Source: Bradyrhizobium australiense (GTDB taxonomy: Bacteria; Pseudomonadota; Alphaproteobacteria; Rhizobiales; Xanthobacteraceae). From it: 64,000 bases of DNA. The stretch spans positions 558,001 to 622,000 of the forward strand of contig NZ_JAAVLX010000007.1 of assembly GCF_013114825.1 (NCBI RefSeq). The letters are read 5' to 3'. Below are positions 48,930 to 57,382 of this stretch, in pieces (positions within the stretch are counted from its first letter, which is position 1; the number at the start of each line of letters is the position of its first letter). Position numbers and translations under genes: made by a program. Below the pieces are notes generated by a model. It saw only the letters and a list, made by a program, of their open reading frames with translations. It ran no database searches and had not been told where the DNA came from.

Positions 48930-49465
48930 TAGCCGCGATACATAGCATGAATCCGCGTTCTCGCGGCGCGTTGCGCCCGAGGTTTGCTTTGAACCTCCCG
49001 CCCTCTCAAACAGAGGGCGCAGGGAAGACCGGGTGCTGGCTGCACCCGCGGTCTCGTGTGCCATTGCGCATAAAGAGAACGCACACGAGTATACAGGTAC
49101 AGCGGGAGCATCCCGGCCTTCCCTGCGCAATGGCTTTACGGCTTACTTCGAGCTCTCCCCGGTGAACGGCTCTTTTGCCACCGTCGCCGACAGAAGCTTG
49201 CTTCCGCCGACTTAATGCCAGCACCGCGGCATCAGGACCACACGACTTCGCCGTACGCTTCCTGCGCGTACGTCTCGCGCATTCAGCGTCCACCGCATCT
49301 CACCGCACGTTCGTGACGATCGCGATCCGCCCCTCAATCGGATGAGACGGGCGGAGTCATGCCGCTGATTTGCCCGACATGTTAAGCGAAAAATTTTTGA
49401 TTTCCGGGCTTGACACGATTTCTGAAAATCAGAATTGATTTGCCCGTCGCGTTATCTTGTCGCAG
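48930..49465. repeat. long dispersed non-coding repeat of Bradyrhizobium type
   Basis: The block runs from about CATAGCATGAATCCGCGTTC to TCAGAATTGATTTGCCCGTC and contains phrases known to me from many Bradyrhizobium intergenic regions (GGGTGCTGGCTGCACCCGCG; CGCGCATTCAGCGTCCACCG; GACGGGCGGAGTCATG). It codes for nothing recognisable in any frame; open frames in it are chance. GC is lower and the end is A/T rich. It is best described as a multi-copy element of unknown function. Confidence 0.65.
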
Positions 49466-49512
49466 GCCGCTGCATGAGTGCACTTGCGCGCGCCGCAAAT
49501 AGGTCGCAGTTC

Positions 49513-49602
49513 GTAGGTTGGGCAAAGCGACAGCGCGCCCACCATCAAGCAGCGCGGTGATAAATGGTGGGCACGGCGCTATTGCGCCTTTGCCCACCCT
49601 AT
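49513..49602. repeat. intergenic palindrome (gtaggttgggcaaagc...gcctttgcccaccctat)
   Basis: GTAGGTTGGGCAAAGCG at the left and CGCCTTTGCCCACCCTAT at the right are inverted copies; ACCATC and GATAAATGGTGGGC lie inside. A common Bradyrhizobium intergenic pattern. Confidence 0.68.
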
Positions 49603-49628
49603 GAGATCCTCGCGAGCGGACGAAGATC

Positions 49629-50066
49629 TCAAGCAGCCAGATGCTTCTCCCGCGTCGCGATCAGGTCGCGGATGGCCTTCGATATCGCGACCGGGCGATG
49701 GGTTTGCTGATCGGTGTTGACCCAGACGATCTCGCCGGTCACGAGCGCCTCATTGCCGCCTTTGAGGAAGATCGCAAGTTCGAAGGTCAGGCTCGAATTG
49801 CCGATCCGCGCCACCCGCGCGCCGACGTCCAATTCCCAGTCGAATCGGACCGCCGCCTTGTATTCGATGACGGATTTGACGACGTGGAAATCGACGCCGC
49901 TCTTTTTGGCGTCGGCGTACTGGTCATAGCCGAGCGCGCGAAAATATTCGGTGATAGTAGTGTCGAAATAGGTCAGGTAGTGCGCGTTGAAGACAACGCC
50001 CTGGCCGTCGATTTCGGAGTAGCGCACCCGGAACGGGTGAAAGAACCAGAATTGCTCGCGTGACAT
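49629..50066 (-). CDS. acyl-CoA thioesterase, 4-hydroxybenzoyl-CoA thioesterase type
   Basis: The 145-residue hotdog protein has the motif VRYSEIDGQGVVFNAHYLTYFDTTITEYFR near residue 14, where Asp is the catalytic acid of the 4HBT/YbgC group. It should hydrolyse medium- or aromatic acyl-CoA in the cytoplasm. Length and motif spacing match the family. It stands alone. Confidence 0.9.
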   Translation of the reverse strand: MSREQFWFFHPFRVRYSEIDGQGVVFNAHYLTYFDTTITEYFRALGYDQYADAKKSGVDFHVVKSVIEYKAAVRFDWELDVGARVARIGNSSLTFELAIFLKGGNEALVTGEIVWVNTDQQTHRPVAISKAIRDLIATREKHLAA

Positions 50067-50098
50067 GGGATTCCCCGGCTATGCGTGTCCGATTTTCT

Positions 50099-50176
50099 GT
50101 AGCCTGGATGGAGCCTAGCGCAATCCGGGGGCCGTGGATCGACCATCCCGGGTTACGCTCCGCTTCACCCGGGCTA
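50099..50176. repeat. intergenic palindrome of the 'gtagcccggat' family, second copy
   Basis: GTAGCCTGGATGGAGCCTAG opens the element and CTTCACCCGGGCTAC closes it. It matches the copy at 34111. Confidence 0.7.
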
Positions 50177-50182
50177 CTGCGA

Positions 50183-51286
50183 TCACAAGCACGTCGCGCG
50201 TTCGGCGGCGAGATAGCCGAACAACAGGCCCAAGCCGAACAAGAGCACCAGGCCGGCGGCGCCGAACTCGATGCCGCGCATGATCAGCGTGCCGCCGCCT
50301 TCGCGCCCGGCGCTCAGCCGTTTTGCCAAGCCTTTCGCCGATACGGCGATGATGGCGATGGTTGCGACAGTGATGGCGGTTCCGAGGCCCATCACGAAGG
50401 TCGCGGCGATGCCGGCCAGGAACAGGCCCTGCGCCAGCGAGAATACCAGCACCAGGATGGCGCCCGAGCAGGGCCGCATGCCGACGGCGAAGATCGTACC
50501 CAAACCGCGCCGCCAGCCGCCCGGACCGGCGAGCTGGTCCGGCGTCGGCCCGTGCGAATGTCCGCAATGCTCGTCATGCACATGGGCATGGCCGTGATCA
50601 TGGTCATATCGATGGTCGTGATGAGAGCCATGGTCGTGATGATGGTGATGCCCGTGGCCATCATCATGATCGTGCTGATGGTGGGCTGTGGCCGCTGCCA
50701 TCACCAGCGCCGGCTTCGCCTGCAGCGCGCGCATAAAACCGCCACCCTTGGTCCAGACCAGCCGGGCGCCAAAGGCCGCGATCAGGGCATAGCTGACGAC
50801 CTCGATTGCCTTTTCCGCCGAGCACATCGTCTTGGCGGTGGAGGAGAGCAACCAGGCGAAGACGGCCACGATCGCAACCGCGACCAGCGCCTGCAGCAGC
50901 GCCGAGGCGAACGACAGCACCATGCCGCGCCGCGCGGTCTCCTCGTTAGCGACCAGATAGGACGAAATCACCGCCTTGCCGTGGCCGGGACCGGCGGCGT
51001 GGAAGATGCCATACGCAAACGAGATCCCAAGCAGCGTCCAGACTGCGCTGCCGTCCGATTTCGCTGCGCGAATGGTTGCCGACATTTCGCGGTAAAATTC
51101 AGACTGCCTGGCCAAAATCCATCCGATCACCCCGCCGACCTGCGGCTCGGCCGCGGGACGTGGACCGCCGAACGGATTTTGCGCCATCACCACGTGCAAG
51201 GCGGCATCGAAAATCACAACGGCCGCGATCGCCGCGGCCGTCATTGTGATACCTCGCGCGAGGCTTGTGCAGAGCGGCCGCCTCAC
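50183..51286 (-). CDS. nickel/cobalt (NicO/RcnA-type) transporter with His-rich loop
   Basis: The 367-residue protein has a signal-like start (MRRPLCTSLARGITMTAAAIAAVVIF) and about six helices of the NicO/HoxN-like family (GISFAYGIFHAAGPGHGKAVISSYLV near 90; RPCSGAILVLVFSLAQGLF near 275). A loop at about residues 200-255 is packed with His and Asp (HQHDHDDGHGHHHHH...), a metal-trapping segment. It likely moves Ni2+, Co2+ or Zn2+ across the inner membrane. The GTG start overlaps the stop of the DUF1007 gene (GTGA). Confidence 0.87.
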   Translation of the reverse strand: MRRPLCTSLARGITMTAAAIAAVVIFDAALHVVMAQNPFGGPRPAAEPQVGGVIGWILARQSEFYREMSATIRAAKSDGSAVWTLLGISFAYGIFHAAGPGHGKAVISSYLVANEETARRGMVLSFASALLQALVAVAIVAVFAWLLSSTAKTMCSAEKAIEVVSYALIAAFGARLVWTKGGGFMRALQAKPALVMAAATAHHQHDHDDGHGHHHHHDHGSHHDHRYDHDHGHAHVHDEHCGHSHGPTPDQLAGPGGWRRGLGTIFAVGMRPCSGAILVLVFSLAQGLFLAGIAATFVMGLGTAITVATIAIIAVSAKGLAKRLSAGREGGGTLIMRGIEFGAAGLVLLFGLGLLFGYLAAERATCL

Positions 51287-51921
51287 GGGCAGTTCACCGT
51301 GATCTTGTTGGCGAACATCGCGCCATAATTGGAATTGTCGCCGTTCATGAAATTCTGCTCGTTCAGGCGCTGGGTGTTGGCGGTCTCGTCGTTCGGCCGC
51401 TGGAATTGCGTCTGGCAGGCGGCAGGCGCACCGATCAGCTTGATCGGGTCCTTGTCGTCGAATTTGAAGTCGATGAAGTAAGAGGGATCGAATACTTCCA
51501 GCGCCAATTGCTTCGACGTCGCCGGTGTCTTCAGCGGCAGCACGAAATGCAGTGTCAGCGCACTATCCTTGTATTCAAGGTAATAATCGATCGGCTCGTT
51601 GAATTTCGCCTTCTTGCCGTCGCTCTTGGCAAAGGTGAAGTAGGCGAACTCCTTCAGCGATTCGACATTGGTCTGAGCCAGCGGCGCCAGTTCCTCGCGG
51701 GTGTAGACGCCCTTGGTCTTGGTCGCGATGCCCTGCAGCGCGTAGGTCGAGAACATATCGTCGAACGTCCAGGCGTGGCGTACCCCCGTCATTGAGCCGT
51801 CGGCCGCGTAGACCACCTCGCTCTTTGCGGTGATCCAGACATGCGGATGGGCCTCGGCCGCCGCCGTGCCGAACAGCAACGCGACGATCAAGCCCAACAA
51901 TCCGAACAGTACACGCAACAC
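51283..51921 (-). CDS. DUF1007 family periplasmic protein
   Basis: The 212-residue protein has a signal peptide (VLRVLFGLLGLIVALLFGTAAAEA) and the DUF1007 features HPHVWITAKSEVVY at residue 26, FDDMFSTYAL and HFVLPLKTPA. It probably binds a divalent metal in the periplasm for the NicO transporter, whose GTG overlaps its stop. The GTG start at 51921 abuts the intergenic repeat at 51921-52038, which supplies its GGGGAC ribosome-binding site; a start further upstream would be inside the repeat. Confidence 0.78.
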   Translation of the reverse strand: MLRVLFGLLGLIVALLFGTAAAEAHPHVWITAKSEVVYAADGSMTGVRHAWTFDDMFSTYALQGIATKTKGVYTREELAPLAQTNVESLKEFAYFTFAKSDGKKAKFNEPIDYYLEYKDSALTLHFVLPLKTPATSKQLALEVFDPSYFIDFKFDDKDPIKLIGAPAACQTQFQRPNDETANTQRLNEQNFMNGDNSNYGAMFANKITVNCP

Positions 51922-52038
51922 GTCGTCCCCGCGAACGCGGGGACCCATGCGCCGTGTCTTCTCCTTTAGGCAGTGTGGCAAAGACTTTTCCTTCACAACG
52001 AACACCGGGGTTATGGGTCCCTGCGTTCGCAGGGACGA
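51921..52038. repeat. palindrome of the 'gtcgtccctgcg' family at the DUF1007 start
   Basis: CGTCGTCCCCGCGAACGCGG at the left and CCCTGCGTTCGCAGGGACGACA at the right are inverted copies. It ends exactly at the start codon of the DUF1007 gene on the minus strand. Confidence 0.72.
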
Positions 52039-52055
52039 CACTTGGCGCCGGCTAA

Positions 52056-54146
52056 TCAGGCCGCCGGCGTTGCTTCGAGCAGGCCGCGCCGGCGTAATAG
52101 CGCATCCGCCTCCGGCTCGCGGCCGCGGAATGCGACATAGGCGTCCTCGGGGTCGCGCGAGCCGCCCGACGAATAGATGTCGTCGTGCAGGCGTTTTGCC
52201 ACCGCGGGATCGAAGATGTCGCCGGCCTCCTCGAACGCGCCGAAGGCATCCGCATCCATCACCTCCGACCACATGTAGCTGTAATAACCGGCCGCATAAT
52301 GATCGCCGGAGAAGATATGGCCGAATTGCGTGGGCCGGTGCCGTAGCGCGATTTCCGCCGGCATGCCGATCTTCTCCAGCTCCGTCTTTTCGAACGCCGC
52401 GACGTCGCGGCTGGCGGTGGCCGGCTGGGTATGGAATTCCAGATCGATCAGCGCCGAGGAGACGAATTCAACGGTGGCAAAGCCCTGGTTGAATTTTCGC
52501 GCGGCGAGGAAGCGCTGCAGCAGGTCGTCCGGCAGCGGCTCGCCGGTCTGATAGTGCTTGGCAAACTGCCGGAGCACCTGCGGCTGCTCCTGCCAGTGCT
52601 CGTAGAGCTGCGAGGGCAGCTCGACGAAATCGGTGAACACGGATGTGCCCGACAGCGAGGGATAGGTGACATTGGACAGCATGCCGTGCAGGCCGTGGCC
52701 GAACTCGTGGAAAAGGGTGCGCGCGTCATCCGGCGACAGCAGCGACGGCTGGCCGTCTGCGCCCTTGGCGAAGTTGCAGACATTGATGATCAGCGGGGCG
52801 ACCTCGACGTCGAGCTTCTGCTGGTCGCGTAGCGAGGTCATCCAGGCGCCGGAGCGCTTTGAGGGCCGGGCGAAGTAATCGCCGTAGAACAGCGCCTTGT
52901 GCTTGCCGGCGGAGTCCTTGACCTCCCAGACCCGGACGTCCGGATGCCAGACCGGGATGTCCTTGCGCTCCGAGAAGGTGATCCCGAACAGGCGGGTGGC
53001 GCAGTCAAAGGCGGCCTCGATCATGTGGTCGAGCACCAGATAGGGCTTTATCGCCGCGTCATCGAAATCGGCTTTCCGCTGCCGCAGCTTTTCGGCGTAG
53101 TAGCGCCAGTCCCAAGGGGCGAGGCTGAAATTGCCGCCTTCCTCCGCGATGAGCGCCTGCAGGGCGTCGCGGTCGGCGAGCGCCCGCTCCCGGGCCGGCT
53201 TCCAGACCCGCTCCAGGAGCCCGCGCACCGCCTCCGGCGTCTTGGCCATGGAATCCTCCAGCCGGTAGGCGGCATAGGTCGGAAAGCCCATGATCTTCGC
53301 GGCCTCCTCGCGGAGCGCGAGGATCTCGACAATGGTGGCGTTGTTGTCGTTGGCATTGCCATTGTCGCCGCGCGCGGTGAAGGCCTTGAAGACCTTCTCG
53401 CGCAAGTCGCGGCGGGAGGAGCTTTTCAGGAACGGCTCGACCGAGGAGCGCGACAGCGTCACGATCGCCTTTCCTGCCATGCCCCGCTCTTCGGCCGCCG
53501 CCTTGGCCGCAGCGACGAAGGCCTCGGGGAGGCCGGCACGGTCGTCCTCGCCGAGCTCCATGAACCAGTCCTGCTCGTCGCCGAGCAGATGATGGCTGAA
53601 CGAGGTGCCGAGCTGCGCCAGCCGCTCGTTGATCTCAGCTCGGCGCTTCTTGGCGACCTCGTCGAGGCCGGCGCCGGCGCGGTAGAAGTTGGTGTAGGTG
53701 CGCTCCAGCAGCCGCATCTGTTCAGACGTCAGGCCGAGCGTGGCGCGGTTCTCGTGCAGCAGCGCGATGCGGCCGAACAGCACCGCGTTCATCATGATCG
53801 GGTTCCAGTGCCGCGCCATCCGCAAGGAGACCTCCTTGTCGATCTCCAGGATCGCGGGATTGGAGTGCGCCGAGACCAGGTCGTAGAACACGGCAGAGAC
53901 CTTCGCGAGCAGCTTGCCCGAGCGCTCCAGCGCTGTGATGGTGTTGGCGAAGTCCGGCACTGAGGGATCATGGGTAATCGCCGCGATCTCGGCGGCATGG
54001 TCGGCAAAGGCCTGTTCGAAGGCCGGCAGGAAATGTTCCGGCTGGATCTCGCTGAACGGCGGCGTCTCGAACGGCGTCTGCCACGGCCGGAGCAGCGGGT
54101 TCTCGCCAGCTTCCGAAGGGGCCGCCGTCTGCAGGGTTTCCGACAT
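52056..54146 (-). CDS. M3 family oligopeptidase (Dcp/oligopeptidase A type)
   Basis: The 696-residue protein has the zinc motif H480EFGH484 in DDARTLFHEFGHGLHGML and further downstream the third ligand in the GFATVEFVSSALIDLE region. Length and layout match M3A peptidases such as PrlC or Dcp. The start MSETLQTAAPSE at 54146 is chosen because upstream codons in the frame give low-complexity text. It is a cytoplasmic peptide-degrading enzyme. It stands alone, followed downstream by a repeat. Confidence 0.93.
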   Translation of the reverse strand: MSETLQTAAPSEAGENPLLRPWQTPFETPPFSEIQPEHFLPAFEQAFADHAAEIAAITHDPSVPDFANTITALERSGKLLAKVSAVFYDLVSAHSNPAILEIDKEVSLRMARHWNPIMMNAVLFGRIALLHENRATLGLTSEQMRLLERTYTNFYRAGAGLDEVAKKRRAEINERLAQLGTSFSHHLLGDEQDWFMELGEDDRAGLPEAFVAAAKAAAEERGMAGKAIVTLSRSSVEPFLKSSSRRDLREKVFKAFTARGDNGNANDNNATIVEILALREEAAKIMGFPTYAAYRLEDSMAKTPEAVRGLLERVWKPARERALADRDALQALIAEEGGNFSLAPWDWRYYAEKLRQRKADFDDAAIKPYLVLDHMIEAAFDCATRLFGITFSERKDIPVWHPDVRVWEVKDSAGKHKALFYGDYFARPSKRSGAWMTSLRDQQKLDVEVAPLIINVCNFAKGADGQPSLLSPDDARTLFHEFGHGLHGMLSNVTYPSLSGTSVFTDFVELPSQLYEHWQEQPQVLRQFAKHYQTGEPLPDDLLQRFLAARKFNQGFATVEFVSSALIDLEFHTQPATASRDVAAFEKTELEKIGMPAEIALRHRPTQFGHIFSGDHYAAGYYSYMWSEVMDADAFGAFEEAGDIFDPAVAKRLHDDIYSSGGSRDPEDAYVAFRGREPEADALLRRRGLLEATPAA

Positions 54147-54320
54147 CACAATTCCCGTTTTTGCCTCGTTTTCTTGGGCGGAAACCGGTACCGGTTTCGC
54201 TCGAAAACGCTCCAGAAGATGCGGCAATCTATAGCACGCGATGCGGCATTTTTGGGCCTTTTGCGCTTGATAGAGAGGGCCTTTTCGGAGAGATTGCGCC
54301 CCTTGAAAAGGACCTTTTCC

Positions 54321-54581
54321 ATGAGCCCACAGCCCGCCTCCACCTCCTCCCGCAGGATCGTATGGCCGAGCGTCATCACCGTCATCTCGGCGGCGATCCT
54401 GATCGGCGCTGAAGTGTTCGGCGCGGCGTTTGCCGGCGGCTGGGCACTCGCAATCCTGTTCGGCCTCAACGACACCAGCGCGCACATCCTCCAGGCGGTG
54501 CTGTTCGGCGTCGGCGTGCTGATCATGGTGGCGTTCATCCGCGCCGCGCAACGCATCGAGCCGTTCTTCAAGCGCGCGTGA
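54321..54581 (+). CDS. small membrane protein of unknown function
   Basis: The 86-residue protein has two hydrophobic stretches (about 14-42 and 55-75) and ends with a basic tail (RAAQRIEPFFKRA). It follows AAGGACCTTTTCC. It is divergent from the M3 peptidase. No family recognised. Confidence 0.72.
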   Translation: MSPQPASTSSRRIVWPSVITVISAAILIGAEVFGAAFAGGWALAILFGLNDTSAHILQAVLFGVGVLIMVAFIRAAQRIEPFFKRA

Positions 54582-54884
54582 CGCGCGTTCAATAAAGCGC
54601 TGCGGCACAGGTGCTGAAGCGTTCAACGCCGCCCAAGAAATCTTAACGTCCATTCATGTTTGTCGTGAGCCGTGCGCGCTTCGAACGCTTTCGTAAGCAC
54701 ACGTCGGGGAAATTTGTCCCCAGCCTAAAAAATTTCTTGCGAAGCAGAATCAAAAGTCTTATTTCCAGCCTTGCCCAATTTCGCACGTGCCTGTGGTCGT
54801 GTGTCAGTCGGTAGGTATCCGGACAAGAGGCCGGACAGCCGCCAAGGGATGAAGAACCGAGGGTCGCTCCTGTTCGAGTGGCCA

Positions 54885-54904
54885 GCATCTCTCTCAAGAG
54901 ATGC
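54885..54904 (+). promoter_or_regulatory. leader hairpin 1 of odc
   Basis: GCATCTCT-CTCA-AGAGATGC, a perfect 8-bp stem. Loop and flank contain CTCTCAA, shared with hairpin 2. Confidence 0.5.
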
Positions 54905-54963
54905 CGTTGAAGGTCCCTTCCTCCTTTGCAACCGTGACTGGCAGCCGGAGGCGAACCGGTGCA

Positions 54964-54980
54964 CCCCGCTCTCAACGGGG
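54964..54980 (+). promoter_or_regulatory. leader hairpin 2 of odc
   Basis: CCCCG-CTCTCAA-CGGGG, a 5-bp stem with the loop shared with hairpin 1, 79 bases downstream of it. Confidence 0.45.
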
Positions 54981-55235
54981 GACGCGACTTAAAGCAACGA
55001 CGGATCGGGCTTTTTTGGTCTCTACCGGCATTCCACCGCCGGCGCGGGCTACTGAAAAGGCTTGTCCTTCATTGCCAGGTGTGCGGGCGGGAAAATTCCC
55101 AACCAATCCACGGCAGCACAATTCGGTTCTTGAGTTCGAGGCTTCGTCGCGTCTCCATCGTGCGGCAACGCCAAAGCACTCACGTCCGAGATCAAATTTG
55201 AACGGGACCCGTCGCTGGGCCGTTTGGAGGGTGCT

Positions 55236-56378
55236 ATGACCGAACGTATTCAGGAATTCCTGCGTAACCGCCGCAGCGAGGGCCAGGACACCGAGCCGTG
55301 CCTCGTCGTCGACCTCGAAGTCGTGCGCGACAATTACCAGACCTTTGCCAAGGCGCTGCCGGACAGCCGTGTGTTCTACGCGGTGAAGGCCAATCCAGCG
55401 CCTGAAGTGCTGTCGCTGCTCGCCTCCATGGGCTCCTGCTTCGACACCGCGACCGTCGCCGAAATCGAAATGGCGCTGGCTGCGGGTGCGACGCCGGATC
55501 GCATCTCCTATGGCAATACGATCAAGAAGGAGCGCGATATTGCGCGCGCCTTTGCGCTCGGCATTCGCCTGTTCGCGGTCGACTGCGCCGCCGAGGTCGA
55601 GAAGATCGCCCGTGCCGCGCCCGGCGCCAAGGTGTTCTGCCGCATCCTCTATGACTGCGCCGGCGCCGAGTGGCCGCTGTCGCGCAAGTTCGGCTGCGAC
55701 CCGGAGATGGCCGTCGAGGTGCTCGACCTCGCCAAGCGCGTGGGCCTGGAGCCGGTCGGCATCTCGTTCCATGTCGGTTCGCAGCAGCGCAAGGTGAAGG
55801 CGTGGGACCGCGCGCTGGCGATGGCCTCGACAGTGTTCCGGGACTGCGCCGAGCGCGGGATCAACCTGTCCATGGTCAACATGGGCGGCGGCTTCCCGAC
55901 CAAGTACCTGAAGGATGTTCCTCCGGTCGTGCAGTACGGCCGGTCGATCTTCCGTGCGCTGCGCAAGCACTTCGGCAACCAGATCCCGGAGACCATCATC
56001 GAGCCGGGCCGCGGCATGGTCGGCAACGCCGGCATCATCGAGACCGAAGTCGTCCTGATCTCCAGGAAGAGCGACGAGGACGAGGTACGCTGGGTGTATC
56101 TCGACATCGGCAAGTTCGGCGGTCTCGCCGAGACGATGGACGAGTCGATCCGTTACGCCATCCGCACGCCGCATGACGGCGCGGAGATGACGCCGTGCGT
56201 GCTCGCAGGGCCTACTTGCGACAGCGCCGACGTGCTGTACGAGAAGCTGCCGTACCCGCTCCCGGTGACGCTCGAGATCGGTGACAAGCTGCTGATCGAA
56301 GGCACCGGGGCGTACACGTCGACCTACTCGTCGGTCGCGTTCAACGGCATCCCGCCGCTCAGGACCTACCACATCTGA
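55236..56378 (+). CDS. odc: ornithine (lysine) decarboxylase, alanine-racemase fold
   Basis: The 380-residue PLP enzyme makes putrescine from ornithine. PLP-lysine is Lys51 in FYAVKANP, the HVGSQ motif is near 187, EPGRGMVG near 260, and the catalytic CDSADVLYE motif near 330. It is the eukaryotic-like/bacterial type III fold, common in rhizobia. It sits behind a long structured leader and ahead of a GNAT gene, a small membrane protein, ridA and homospermidine synthase, all on the same strand. A Lys activity cannot be excluded. Confidence 0.94.
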   Translation: MTERIQEFLRNRRSEGQDTEPCLVVDLEVVRDNYQTFAKALPDSRVFYAVKANPAPEVLSLLASMGSCFDTATVAEIEMALAAGATPDRISYGNTIKKERDIARAFALGIRLFAVDCAAEVEKIARAAPGAKVFCRILYDCAGAEWPLSRKFGCDPEMAVEVLDLAKRVGLEPVGISFHVGSQQRKVKAWDRALAMASTVFRDCAERGINLSMVNMGGGFPTKYLKDVPPVVQYGRSIFRALRKHFGNQIPETIIEPGRGMVGNAGIIETEVVLISRKSDEDEVRWVYLDIGKFGGLAETMDESIRYAIRTPHDGAEMTPCVLAGPTCDSADVLYEKLPYPLPVTLEIGDKLLIEGTGAYTSTYSSVAFNGIPPLRTYHI

Positions 56379-56388
56379 GCCTTCTTAC

Positions 56389-56444
56389 CTCTCCCGCTTG
56401 CGGGAGAGGAGCAAGAGAACCGGGAGCCGGTCCGCCGGCTCCCT
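56389..56444 (+). repeat. pair of intergenic hairpins after odc
   Basis: CCTCTCCCGC-TT-GCGGGAGAGG (56389-56410) and GGGAGCCGG-TCCG-CCGGCTCCC (56423-56444) follow the odc stop. Neither has a U-run. The first is a known type of 'ctctcccgcttgcgggagag' intergenic repeat. Confidence 0.6.
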
Positions 56445-56517
56445 CCCCTGCACAAGCGAATTCGAACACAACGCGTCGCGCGGCTCCCCTGCCGTGGCGA
56501 GCGGGGACTGACGTGCC

Positions 56518-57117
56518 ATGGCTGCTTTGCGGAAGACCACCGTTGCCCTCACCCCCGATGCCGCTCCGTTCGCGATCCGCAGCGAGAGGGCCTCGGACCT
56601 CGTTGCGCGCGAGGCGCTGCTGGATGCCTGCTTTGGCGGCAACCGCCATGCCCGCACCTGCCAGCGCCTGCGCGACGGACGCGCGCCTGCCGAAGGCCTC
56701 AGCCTGTCGGCGGTGGCGCAGGGCCGCCTGGTCGGGACCGTGCGGTTGTGGCACGTCAGCGCCGGGGGTATCCCGGCGCTCATGCTCGGCCCGCTGGCGG
56801 TGGAGGTTTCCTCCCGTCAGCTCGGGGTCGGGGCTGCGCTGATGGACCACGCGCTCGCGGCGGCGAAGGCGCGTGGCCATCGCGCGGTAATCCTGCTCGG
56901 CGACGCGCCGTACTACGCCCGCTTCGGCTTCTCGGCCGCGAAGACCGGCGAGCTGTCGCTGCCGGGCGCCTTCGAGCGCGACCGGCTGCTCGGCCTGGAG
57001 TTTTGTGACGGCGCGCTCGACGGCGCCTGGGGGATGATCGTTCCAACCGGCGCGAAATTGCCGAAAACAAAGGCAGGGCGGGCCAGGAAGACGGCGCTCG
57101 TGCCGCGGGTGGCCTGA
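56518..57117 (+). CDS. GNAT family N-acetyltransferase
   Basis: This 199-residue protein has the GNAT acetyl-CoA motif LAVEVSSRQLGVGAALMDHALAAAKARGHRAVILLGDAPYYARFGFSAA near residues 95-145, with the family V-x-x-x-x-R-x-x-G/G-x-A arrangement (SSRQLGVGAAL). It resembles acetyltransferases that act on small molecules. Its place in the polyamine cluster suggests polyamine acetylation, but no sequence feature proves it. Confidence 0.88.
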   Translation: MAALRKTTVALTPDAAPFAIRSERASDLVAREALLDACFGGNRHARTCQRLRDGRAPAEGLSLSAVAQGRLVGTVRLWHVSAGGIPALMLGPLAVEVSSRQLGVGAALMDHALAAAKARGHRAVILLGDAPYYARFGFSAAKTGELSLPGAFERDRLLGLEFCDGALDGAWGMIVPTGAKLPKTKAGRARKTALVPRVA

Positions 57118-57122
57118 AGACC

Positions 57123-57284
57123 ATGCCGGCGATCCTCCCCCGAGATGCGCGTCCGCGCCTGCGCAGTGCCATCACGACGGTGTTGTTGATCATGATTTCG
57201 GTCATGATCGTCCGGGACATCTTCGTGCGCCGCTGGGGCGGACCCACGACGCCTGCCCCCGACATCACCCGGCATTCCCGGTGA
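57123..57284 (+). CDS. small single-helix membrane protein of unknown function
   Basis: The 53-residue frame (MPAILPRDARPRLRSAITT...) has a hydrophobic stretch at about 16-30 (VLLIMISVMIV) and an Arg/Trp tail (RDIFVRRWGG). It starts five bases after the GNAT stop codon. Too short for routine gene calling; the tight spacing supports a real gene. Confidence 0.6.
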   Translation: MPAILPRDARPRLRSAITTVLLIMISVMIVRDIFVRRWGGPTTPAPDITRHSR

Positions 57285-57382
57285 CGCCGCCAGGGGTTGC
57301 GTGCGCCGGGGAAAAGCCCTTAAACCGCGCCCATCCCGCCGCCGGATCATTCCCCAGGATCGTTCCCAAGATCGAGGTTCCG

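Larger units (their letters stand above)
54849..54992 (+). other. possible leader peptide ORF in the odc 5' region
   Basis: ATG at 54849 begins a 47-codon frame (MKNRGSLLFEWPASLSRDAV...) that crosses both leader hairpins and ends TAA at 54992. Its Shine-Dalgarno is poor (AAGGG touches the ATG), so translation is uncertain; the frame is open further upstream to 54771. It would be a leader-type control peptide if real. Confidence 0.3.
54582..55235. other. long leader region upstream of ornithine decarboxylase
   Basis: This 654-base stretch ends in the odc ribosome-binding site TTTGGAGG. It holds two hairpins with the same loop sequence CTCTCAA (54885-54904 and 54964-54980), a run of six T at 55011, and a possible 47-codon frame at 54849-54992 (MKNRGSLLFEWPASL...). 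A conserved speF leader RNA has been described upstream of alphaproteobacterial ODC genes; this could be that element, but I could not compare it. Confidence 0.5.

Noticed and set aside
48785..49293. Several short frames in the long repeat at 48.9-49.4 kb
   Set aside because: They lie within dispersed repeat DNA on both strands and differ from real coding sequence.
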